The notes beneath the pieces were generated by a model. It was not told where the DNA came from and did no database searches. It was given only the letters and a program-made list of their open reading frames with translations. Shown one piece after another: positions 1-13,903 of a stretch of DNA of 64,000 nucleotides. Position numbers and translations under genes: made by a program. Source of the stretch: Mortierella sp. BCC40632 (Eukaryota; Mortierellomycota; Mortierellomycetes; Mortierellales; Mortierellaceae); contig WAEK01000016.1 of assembly GCA_011634665.1 (NCBI GenBank), forward strand, positions 496,001 to 560,000, in the 5' to 3' direction. The first letter of the stretch is position 1, and the number at the start of each line of letters is the position of its first letter.

Positions 1-61
1 CACATACATACTCTCCAACGCTCTCTTTCTCTCTTTCTTTCTCTGTCTCTCTCTACCTACC

Positions 62-100
<39 letters not shown>

Positions 101-338
101 AGTTGCCAGGTGCTCTCATACCAGCTCTTTCAAAGGTAAAGCAAGGATCTACTCTCCCAAGCAACCGATCTTTATTCAATGGTCTTGATTTCTTCTTCTC
201 TGTAAAAACTCGATCCTCATCTGTTCCTATTTCATCTACCTCCTCTGTCCTAATCTAGATCATTTTTGCTACATCAAGACTCTTCTCGCAAGCTCCTCTT
301 TACTGTTCCTCATCTCACCACACAAGATCCCAAGCATC
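1..338 (+). promoter_or_regulatory. Upstream region and likely 5' leader of the YRA1-like gene
   Basis: No coding sequence is seen here. The stretch holds a pyrimidine-rich segment with an almost pure CT dinucleotide run at about 65-99, followed by more CT-rich sequence up to the ATG at 339. CT-rich tracts before start codons are common in fungal promoters and leaders. No clear TATA box was found. Promoter function is inferred from position only. Confidence 0.4.
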
Positions 339-2457
339 ATGTCGTCCTCTCTTGATATGTCCCTTGATGATATCATCAAGACCCAGAAGGCCAGCCGTCC
401 TCGCCACAACAACAGCAACAACAGCAACAACAACAATAACAGCAACAACACCCGTGGTGGCCGTGGCAACCGTGGTAGCGGTCCTACCCGCAACACCCGC
501 AGCAGCACGCGCGACAGCAAGCCCTACCAGGCGAACCAGCAGAACCGCGGCGCCGCAACGAGCGCTCCTCTTCACACCTCAGTCATCCGCCAAAGCGCCC
601 CTGATGGCTCCAAGATGCAGGTCTCCAACCTTGACCATCGTGTCACCTCCGAAGACCTCAAGGTAATTTGAAGGGAGCCAAGCTTTTTTCTTTTCTTTTC
701 TTTTTCCTCGATGAAAAAGAAAGAAAGAAAGAAAGAAAGAAAACACTCCAGCTTGGAGCGAGCATGAGCGAAAAACGAGCGAGTTCCTTCATCACAAGGG
801 CCGCCACCCAGTGCAAAAAGGAGAATCCCAGACCTTGACGTCGACCCCACGCGCGTGCCCCTGCCGCAGCTGAACGGAAGCCCGGATTTTTTCGGGGGAG
901 AAAGGGACCAAGGGAGAGGGGGACGAAATATGACCCACGACTCTATGAATCCTCCGTGGCAGACCTCGCAAGCTTTCCTCGAGCCTTCTTTACGTGAGAG
1001 AGAGAGAAAGAAGTATCGAGAAAGAATGGAAAGAAGTGAAAGAAGGAATAGAAAGAGGTAGCCACGGAGACGACAGGAGGACAGGACAAGAACGACTGTG
1101 GTCGTTTTCTTTTTTCTTTTTCCTCCTTGTCTTGATTGTTTTTCTGTCCCCTCCCCCTTCCTGTGGAGCAATCTGTTCCGACTGTTTATCTGCCGAGCAG
1201 AATTGCTCTACTTGACTCCCGGCCTACTTGCGTCCACACACAAGGAGACCGTCCCTGCTCCCCAGGGTGGGTGGGGTGGGAGTCTCCTGTCTGGGAACCT
1301 GGGAACCGATACTTCCATGCATTCGACCAGCGCAGGACCGCCGGTCGGAGCCTTTGTCCAGGAGCCAAAAAGCGCGCGAGCGACCCCGAGCCAGGCTACT
1401 ACGGAAGTGGACCTGAGTTTTCTTCTTTTTTTTCTTCTTCTTCTTTTCAAACGAGAATCGAGAAAAAGAAAAATGGCGCCATGACTTTTGATACTACATG
1501 TGGAAGCACCGACATTATTGTTATTTTTTCAATCTCAAGTTTGTGACAGCCTCCCTAACGGACACACACCCTCCACCCTCCCCTCACAACCACACTTGGG
1601 ACGTTTCTCTCTCTTTTGTTGTCGGTTACGTTCTTTCTGTTCTCTTTGCGCTGTCGATGATGGTTGCTCTGGAATTTTGGGGGATCGTTTTGTGTGTTTT
1701 TTTTTTCTCTCTCTTTTCTTTTTCTCTATTGGTGATGGTCTTGAATAGCTTATCTTCTCGTCCAGAGTGGGTCCTCTCAAGAAGTGCACTTTGATGTACG
1801 ATCAGAACGGCAAGTCGACTGGCTCAGCCCTTATTCACTTTAACCGTGTCGGTGATGCCGCCGTTGCCTATGGCAAGTTCAATGGCGTTCCTCTTGATGG
1901 TAAGTTTGATTTGTAGAAAGTGAGCGAAGTGAGAGGATTTTCCAATCCTTATTGTTATTATTATTTTTTGCTCCAGCTGGTCTTTTGTCTTATTGGTCCA
2001 ATCTTTTTCAATAAAATGTCTTATGTGGTTTGTCACTCCTAACCTTACATTTTTTTTTCTCTTTTTTTCTTTTTTACAATAGGTCGCCCAATGAAGATTG
2101 AGATTGTCTTGGCGCCTGCTACCGCCCAAGCTGTTCTTCCTTCGTCTGCCCCAGCACCAAAGTAAGTCATCGAGACTTTGCTCCTTGTCCATGGTAGAGA
2201 AAAAAAAAAAAAATAAGAGGGTAGATCTTCTTGATCCTGACCGTTATTTTTTTTTTTTTTTTTTTTTTTTTTCTTAGGGCTCCTGCCAACAACCAGTCTA
2301 ACCACCACCACAACCAGCAGCAGCAGCAGCGTGGCAACACCCGTGGAGGTCGTGGAGGTCGTGGAGGTCGTCGTGGAGGTCGCGAAAAAAGAAGGAGACC
2401 AAGACTGCAGATCAGTTGGATGCTGAGATGAACGACTACATGCAGGTGGACGCTTAA
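339..2457 (+). CDS. YRA1: YRA1/ALYREF-type mRNA export adaptor (RRM protein) with a one-base frameshift near the 3' end
   Basis: REF/ALY family adaptors bind spliced mRNA in the nucleus and recruit the export receptor through the TREX complex. Exons read as 339-662, 1749-1899, 2083-2161 and 2278-2457. The N terminus (residues 3-17, SLDMSLDDIIKTQKA) matches the conserved UAP56/Sub2-binding box. Arg/Gly- and Asn-rich stretches follow, then one RRM from about residue 93 (MQVSNLDHRV) to the IEIVLAP segment, then an RGG region. The family's C-terminal box (ADQLDAEMNDYM) is encoded up to the TAA at 2455-2457, but the RGG frame does not enter it. One extra A in the A6 run at 2385-2390 would join them (244 residues). 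As written, translation stops at 2431 after 235 residues. Intron 1 is 1,086 nt, far longer than any other assigned intron in the window. Confidence 0.9.
1265..1280 (+). other. G-quadruplex-forming motif inside intron 1 of the YRA1-like gene
   Basis: Four G tracts (1265-1267, 1269-1271, 1273-1276, 1278-1280) are separated by single T residues on the sense strand. One-nucleotide loops are known to give very stable parallel quadruplexes, and because this is the transcribed sense strand the motif would be present in the unspliced RNA. A function in splicing or autoregulation is inference. Confidence 0.6.
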
Positions 2458-2916
2458 AATCCTCCTTCCTATACACTTGTCCCCGTTCCCTTTCTCTCAT
2501 CCTTCCCGCTCCCCCCCCCTCCCCTTCCTACCCGTTCTATGTAACGACGCGTCGCGTCGACCCATCGAAAAAAAAAAAACCAACAGACCATTTGACTTGG
2601 CAAAACCCTTTTTTGTTTTTCTTTCCTTTTTTTCTCTTTCTTTTGCTATAGTAGATGGTCTTCTTGAAATGACACTCTGCATGACACTTGCTACATTACC
2701 TCTTGTTCTCTCTCTCTCTCTCTCTCTCTATTATTGTTTTTCTTCTGCAACCGATCAGTAATTTTTTTTTTTTTTTAAAAAAAAAAAGAAGAAAACAAAA
2801 AAAAATCTGTAAAACAATTAAAAGCAAAGCGGAGGGCGGTCTGCTCTTCACAATGATCAAAAACAAAGAGATAGTGCACATCATGGGTATTCTTGTTTTG
2901 AGGAAAAAAAAGAGGT
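2458..2916. other. Intergenic stretch between the convergent YRA1-like and APC2 genes
   Basis: No gene is seen. The sequence holds CT-rich and poly-A/poly-T tracts (for example 2762-2786) that would form the 3' untranslated regions of both convergent genes. No textbook AATAAA signal stands out. Confidence 0.5.
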
Positions 2917-5900
2917 CTAAGATGAGCTTGGGTTCAAAGGCGACGATTGTGGGATATCTGTAGTCGTCGTGGTTGTTGTTGTGGACTCTTCCTCTTCAAC
3001 TAGCCGATACTGAAATCGACTTGTCTCCCTCAGAATCCCCTCCAAGATCCAATATTGTACTTTTTGTTCTACCGTCTCTTCTGGTAAATGCAATGCCTGA
3101 GCCAGATCTGTCAGGGACCATTGTGGTGTCTCTTGAAAGAGATGGATAATGGCCGCCACGATTGGACTGACTTGTCGTTCAATCACTCGATGGTCTGCCA
3201 TTTCCAGTTCTATATCGACTAGGCCCATGGTCGGAAAGAATTCAAGTCGTTGTGCAGGTTTGAAATTCTGGAAAGCCTTGCCATAGTTCGAGAGTATCCT
3301 TTTTTTTTTTTTTTTTTTTTTTTAGGAGAGAAAGAAAGAAACAAAGAAGGGAGAAACAAAGATTAATTCATCCTTTCTCATCACAGCAAACAGAATTAAA
3401 CAGAGCCTGATCGTTTCATTTAAAACTTACTCTTGGAAGGGCCCTGGGAGATTGACAGGCTCTCTTTCGAGCTCGGGCCAATAATACCTTGAAGCGATCG
3501 TTGTATCTACCGATAGCTTAGATGGAAATGAAAAATGCAAGAAAAAAAAAAAAAAAAAAAAAAAAAGAAAAGTTGTTAGGGATATAGAGATATTGTATCA
3601 ACACTGAATAAATAAAAAAAAAAAAAAACACGCAAGATAAAATGCTCAATCTTATCGATTGTTCTCCTCCTATCTCTTTTCTCATATCCTACCTCAGGAT
3701 GCATAGATTGAATATTGGTATTGGTTCTCTTGGACTCTGCAATGTCGGCGAGCATCACGTCGCAATGGTGTAGGTCAGTCTCTCCAAACCGAAGCTTGAG
3801 AAGCTCGAGTTGTCGAACCTATTCCACACACACACACACACACGAGATATTTAAGTTGTTTTGATGAATCCAATCAAACATGAGAATATGTTAGTCAAAA
3901 AAAAAAAAAAAAAAAAAAAGAATAGAGTGAAAAATTCACACAAACACACAGATCACAAACCTCACGATCCACATTAAAATCAACCGCTTGAAGCAGACGA
4001 TCTGCAAAATTCGACTTGAATTCTTCAATAAATCGATCATTGGTATCATAAATGTTGACAAGGACACTAATGATATCCGCCATCCGTCTTCTCGCCGAAC
4101 TGAGATCTTTGACCAGCCATACACATATTTTTTTCCGAAAAGAATAAAAGGGAGAGAGAGAGAGAGACTCTATATCAGCTCCATTTTCTCAACAAGTCAA
4201 GAGTCAAGAGTCTTGATTAAAACTTTAAAAGAGTATAGTCGCTCTTGCTATACATTATGATGCAGGAGAGATGTCCTTTCCTTACCTGGTCCAGCGTTGG
4301 CTGGTACAGGGACCCATTCATCATCATCAATAGCTGCTTCCTCTTCATCATCATCTTCTGCGGCATTTGCAGGTAGACCCTCGGCCGAAAAAAGATCGCT
4401 CGAATCATCCACAATGCAAGATACAATGGCCCGCATCGTATCGTCTCTCGTCCTGTGAAAAGATAAAAAAAAAAAAAAGAAGAGGTGTTGTTCGTTCAGG
4501 TTGAGATTCGTCTTTTTTAAAAAAAAACAACAAGAGGTACTCGTGCGGTGATGATTATTTTATGAATCACGAAACAAGAGCAAATACTGAACGAGTTACC
4601 TGAGGTATTTGTTGATTGTCTGAGCAGTCTTTTCGAGCATGAGTCCAGATGGGTCAAGGATTCGAAGGTATCGGATGGCCGAAATGTAAAAGTCGATAAT
4701 ATCCACTGTCTCTGCTCCTGGATGTAAGAGTCGTTTATCCATCCTAGAACGTGAAAGGAGAAAAGGAGGAGAGGGAAGGAAAGGAGAAAGAAGGAGGGGG
4801 GGAAAGGCGATTTGATCCGCAATTCCCGTGTGCGTCCGCCCCAATTCCGATTTCGTCAAGACAGGGCCCAATTTTCGATGGATTTTTTTCCACGTTGAAA
4901 AAAAAAAAAAAACACGACACTTACGAGGAAAGAATCGAGTTCAAGAGCTGATCTCGTTGACCAGTCCATTCAACACATTTTTTTAAATCTAGAACCGCTG
5001 GGTTGGACTCTGGACACTCGACAATGATATCAAAAAACTCTTGGATTCTATTATTTTTTTTTTTCATACACAAGAGAATAACAATATTAACGTCATTTAG
5101 GATGGGCTGTTCAAACATCTGAATCATTTCCTTTCATCGACTCTTTCTTTCTTCCTTGAGTCAAATGGTTGATATTCTCAGATTTACCTCAGGTCTCCAA
5201 ATGTCTTGAAAAAATAAAACTCTAGACGACTGGCAAGCAGTTTGTATCGTGTCCGACCCCTCGGATCTCCTCGATCCCTCTTGGCAAGAAGTGACTTTCT
5301 CAAAAATGGTAAAATAACATTCACCATCCAATCCTTGCCCTCGTCCAACGTCGCCACTGTCCATTGTTGTTTAAAACTCCCCAGAATCTTGCGCTCAATC
5401 CGAGAATAAAGAACACGCATGATAACGTCCGTCAAATGTGCGGCGAGTCCAATCTCTTCCAATTGACGACACAGATCAAGGTAATGATCTGCTCTCGTCT
5501 GTGCTCCTGGAGAACTCACAGCGCCAAAAGTAAACTCTGCCGCCTGGGGTGTCAAGTGTTGTGGTTGAGAAGCATGTCGATGAAAGAGTTGTTCTACCAG
5601 ATCCTCATCCTTGTCATCCACAAAAAAATCCATCGCGTGTCGACCATCCTGCATGGCCTGTCTCTGCTTCCTTGCCACTTGCTCCTGTTGCAATAAATCC
5701 TGTTGCTCCTGTTGGGATTGCAATTCCTGAGAGCGAGGATCGATTTGGAGATCAAAGAGACCACGATGATCCGAGCTTTGTCGACGTCTCCGTTTCGGTG
5801 GAGGAGAAGATGTACTTGAAGAACTGAAAAGGTGTTCTGGTTTGGAAGTCTCCCGATTGGATTCCCAAGATAAAAGCGTGGCCGATTCATACTGACGAAA

Positions 5901-6979
5901 TATTGCCTCAAAATATTTGTAAGCGACCTCATCAAAGGACACGGGCATCTGAATGGCCAAAGCAGCGGAAAAGGTGGCCATAAAACTGGTCGAGATTTCG
6001 AGTGAAGGAGGTTGATCCATATCATAAAAGAGTCGTTGTTGTTCGTCAAAGAGATGAGTTAATTTGATGGACATTTCCAGTTGAGTATGAATGTTGGAGA
6101 TGACATTCTCGAACGATGGAATGACCCAGTCTTCTCTTTCTGATACTGCTGCTATGGGCTCTTGTGTAGACATGTTGGTGGATCCTGAGGGGATGGTGGA
6201 GGATTCTGTGACATATTCCTGATACCGTGTCTCCAGGTGGTGCAAGAGCGGCATTAGCTTTTCGAGAGCACGTTCCTTATATGTTACTACAACATGCAAT
6301 AGGGGTGCAGCTTTGCATTAGCCGATTGTTCAGGAGAAAGAGAACAAAGAGAAAAGAAGGAAAGAAGGGGGAAGGAAGGGGAGCTGTGTTTAACTAAGGA
6401 CTCACTCAGAATCCAGTTCTCGGCCCAACCGCCAAGATTCTTTCGAAGCAGACTCCTCAAGCTTCCCCTGACAGATCGTTCTAATAATTTTTGTGAACAG
6501 CATTGGATAAGCAGCATGTCAGCAGGATGCATCTTTTCAGGACGGGGGACCAGAGTAGGACCTACGGGGACCTCTTTTTTTGTTTTTTGTTCTCTGTTTG
6601 GATTACCAGACGGTTCTGTGGAGAGGTTGGGATCCATCTGGCTCTCAAAGACTGCAGTGGCCTTTTTATTATTATTATGATGGTGGAATTGGTAGAAAGA
6701 GTGGTATAGCATAGAGGTACAGCGGTGGTCAGCGAGAGAAGCAGGCAATAGAGATACTGTCAAGACAAGGCAAACAGAGCCCAGTGACGATGTGGGTCGA
6801 TGTAAGTCGACGTGGGAGGTCGATTAGGAGTCGGTAGCGAATACCTTGTAGACATCTGGAACTCCTCTAGCAGAGCCAGGCTCGCGGATGCCAAAGTGAG
6901 TCTCAAGAGTGTCAGTCCATTTGCGTTCGACCTCGGAAATGGAGCTGCTGACGGAACCCGAGTCTGGATCCGATGACAT
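2917..6979 (-). CDS. APC2: Anaphase-promoting complex subunit 2 (cullin-like scaffold)
   Basis: APC2 pairs with the RING subunit APC11 to form the catalytic core of the APC/C ubiquitin ligase that drives anaphase and mitotic exit. I read ten exons: 6979-6845, 6661-6406, 6286-5188, 5047-4925, 4743-4600, 4452-4286, 4106-3961, 3818-3693, 3516-3431 and 3298-2917. All phases agree and give 887 residues, close to the roughly 800-residue family norm. Landmarks are the TGQRDQLLNSIL and RLLHPGAETVDIIDFYIS stretches, the acidic linker before WVPVPANAG, the cullin-homology core (DIISVLVNIYDTNDRF, VRQLELLKLRFGE, HCDVMLADIAES), the YYWPELERE segment, and a C-terminal winged helix (PIVAAIIHLFQETPQWSLTD). 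Exon 1 and its GTATTC donor are the least certain part. The gene is convergent with YRA1 and divergent from the S6 kinase. Confidence 0.93.
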
Positions 6980-7646
6980 TGCGGAATCGCCAAGGGGAAG
7001 GAAAGGGGGAGAAAGGCGAGGCGAGGTTTGGAGGACGAGCCAAAGAGGAAAGCAGAAGCAAAAAAAAAAAAAATGCCAAACAAAGACGGGAGAATAAAGA
7101 AGGGCACCTCTAATTGAACGCATTCACCAGTTTGTACATGAACGAACGAGGCATTAGGCCAGTCCCAGCTGGGCTATTTTTGATCGATATTTTATTACCT
7201 ATTTATCAGTGATCCTCGTGCTTTGCCCATTGTCCATTTGGCTTTTTCACTTACTCTCTGACTCTCACTTACTCTCTCGTATTCTCAGATCCCATGGACT
7301 CGAAGGTCAAGTCGAGTATAGGGACAGAGAACCCTATCCTTCCCCATCCGATGAAATCCAGGGCCCTCCTGTGCTAGCTGTCCTCCCAACGTGGGCACTG
7401 CCAAACTGGTCTGTCCGGGAGAGAGAGAGAAAGAGAGAGAAAGAGAAAACAGACCACAGCTTGCCACACACACTCTGCCTCGGAGTGCAGCGGCGGTCTT
7501 TTTTTTTCTAAACTCTAGTGGGGTAAAGGAAAACAAAAAAAAGTGAAGAAAAAAAAAAAGGCTAAAGTGGATCTCTCTCTTTTCTCTTTTCTCCTCTCCT
7601 CGTTTCCTTTCCTCCTCCTCTCCTTCATCCATTCATCCATCTCTCT

Positions 7647-7731
<85 letters not shown>

Positions 7732-7932
7732 TATCTCTCTCTCTCTATCTCTCTATCTCTCTCATCCATCAGATGTTTCCTCTCTTACAACAGCACTCTT
7801 CCCCGACCCTGGGTCCTCACCCCCCATGTTTATACCCCCTTTTGCGTTTAAATCTTGATCGTCCCATACTCATCTCTTTGGGATTTTTGATAAAAACCCG
7901 AACATCCGAGGCCCTTTTCTTTTTTTTTTCTT

Positions 7933-7971
<39 letters not shown>

Positions 7972-8124
7972 CCCACCCCATGGATTCACCTGTACACACA
8001 CACACACACACACACACACATTCATACAACAGTAGCATAGACTCCCCCCTCTCTCTTACTTTCTCCTGCTCTCTGCTCTCCACTCCCTCCTCTCCTTCTG
8101 CTGCCACAGCATTGCTCCGCCAAG
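6980..8124. promoter_or_regulatory. Shared upstream region of divergent APC2 and S6-kinase genes
   Basis: This 1.1-kb spacer separates two divergent start codons, so it should hold both promoters. It contains a long TC dinucleotide run (about 7649-7725), a T-rich block (about 7919-7969) and a CA run (about 7994-8020) just before the kinase ATG. I saw no protein-like reading frame. The Ser/Leu-rich open frames here are translations of the TC repeat. Confidence 0.5.
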
Positions 8125-11615
<3,491 letters not shown>

Positions 11616-11714
11616 CTCTTTGCGGGCAAGAAAATGATATTTGATTGGGAGACGGTTCAGATTAGACAACAGACTCAATGGATTGTGTCTCTTGAACACC
11701 GTCACCACCATCGA

Positions 11715-11720
11715 AATAAA
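11715..11720 (+). terminator. AATAAA polyadenylation signal of the S6-kinase gene
   Basis: A canonical AATAAA hexamer lies 100 nt after the kinase stop codon, in the short spacer before the convergent MCD4 gene. Assignment is by position and sequence. Confidence 0.55.
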
Positions 11721-11906
11721 GTAAAAAGAATGACTGACACTTTTTGTTTGTTTGTCTTATTTAAAGTGCTTGGACACTAGTCTTTTTGGATATTCTGCTG
11801 TGCATTTCAAAGGGGGAAGAAGGGGGGGAAAGAGAGAGAGAGGACGAGGGTGAAAAAAGGTAAAAGGATCGAGAGAGCCAATACTATTTTTTCTACTTCT
11901 CTAATT

Positions 11907-13855
11907 TTAACTTCTCTTCTTTCTCTGACCCTCTCCAACAGCCGGGACCAAAACCCGACCCACCAAAAGATCACTCAACGCAAAGAGCAAGATCGTAAAC
12001 AAAACCATCAAAGATGAGATACAGAAATGTGAAATACTCGTTCCAATCTCGAGCCATGATCCATCATCTCGGACTAGATAGAAAAAGTTCAACGTCATCA
12101 CATCTGTCGTTGCAACTCCCAACAGGAACAAGGAGAACGGTGGGAGATCCAGAGATCGGCCCAAAACTCGGAAGACAGACGAGACCAAGAAGAAAGGAAT
12201 CAAGATCTTGAAAATCAAAAGGGCTCCCATAAAGAATGGGTTGAACACGGTCGTCAGTCGGAAGACAGATTGAAGCGAAAAGGAGGCAAGTGAGGCAACG
12301 TTGCCCGTTCCGAAAAAGGCAACGTTGATAAAGAAGAGGAAAAAGATGGCAGGGCGTGCATCTTTGGGTCCTAGACCTCGAGTTGGGAGTTCCACCAACC
12401 CACCGGTCAATCCGTTCGTGTTGCTGTTGTTGGATGAGGATGAGGTCAGGGGTCGCTTCTCCAGATGAAGAGTGTCAGACAGAGGCTGAAGTTCACTAGC
12501 CGAATAGATCTTGCGCTCAAGCATCAACCATGAAAGCAATGTTGTCGCCAAGAAGAAGTAAAATATGGCCTCGTAGCTAGTAAGGAGGGAGGGGGTTGAG
12601 AACATTCGTATTATTAGTCCCATGATTCATGTTTTTTTTTTTTTTTTTTTTACCAAGTCACCCATTCTGATCATAGAGGCACTTACGAAATGCTCAAGAG
12701 GACAAAGGTAGGTGCAAACGAAAGATAAATAATGACCAGGCGAAGCAAGTAGTGTTGGTTGGTCCGAGCACCATAGACAAAAGGAATGCTTCCAGTCACC
12801 ACGAGAATGATCCAGCTCAAAGTCTGGTTCAAGAGCGGCAATCCCTCCTTAGCAGCTAAGCTCTTGACCGTTCCGTTTACAATCACAGTTGTCAGCGCAA
12901 TAAGCACCGTCTGCGGATGAAATTATACCCAAGATTAAAGAAGAGAGATAGTTAGAAGTAGTATAACCACTAAAGTCGAAAATTGAATACGATATCCGTA
13001 TCCATGAGATCGGGTTGGTTCCGGAGGCCTACCTGGAAGATCATCACATTTCGAGCAGTCTTGGGTGCATCGCTGTGCGGGTCACTAGCTGCAACAATTC
13101 CTGGGACAACGGTGAATGCAAAGACACCGCTGAGGGTCAAGATCAATCCACCAGCAAGACTGAGAAAAAAAAAGGGGGGGGGGAGAGAATAGAAGGATGT
13201 AATTCATATAAAAAGTCGGTTAGTCAAGTGAGACAAACATTTCTTGATCTCGCATTTAAAAGACGATTAGAGTCGAGGCTTACATGAGCAACTGATCCTC
13301 TCCCTTCTCGACAGGCAAGAGTGTAAAGACACTGGTGCCCAGGCATGACAAGGACCACGATACCATCAACAGGACATTATTGCGCTGGACGCCTGTAGGC
13401 AAAAAGGCTGGCCACAAAGCCAAACCCAAGAAGCACACCGAGAGAATAGCCCGGTTGAAGTAACTATAGACCTATTCTCGCGATAGTATCCAAATGATAG
13501 TAATAAAATAAAATAAAGTCAGTCTCTTGCAACCTTTTCATTTCGCATGTTCTCATAATAAAAAAAAAAAAAAAAAAAGGAGAGAGAGAGAGAATATCAA
13601 CTTACAAGAATTTCCAAAGCAATGATGTATCCTAGAGTGGATCCCAGGACTTTGAGCCAGCCATAGTTCTGGGTTGTCTTTAAGATGGTAGCAGCCAATT
13701 CCCGTCGATCCAGGACCACGAAGCTCCAAAAGGCCACAGGGAAGGCAACATAGGCATAATAGAGCGCAGGTGATTGTTTGATAGCAAGGATCACTGAAAA
13801 GAAAACAAATGTTGCCACACCAAGCAGAGTCACCTATTGGATTTTGAATAAACAT

Positions 13856-13903
<48 letters not shown>

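Noticed and set aside
64..100. CT run as part of a CRISPR-like or satellite array
   Set aside because: Plain dinucleotide microsatellite with no spacers; such runs recur throughout the window.
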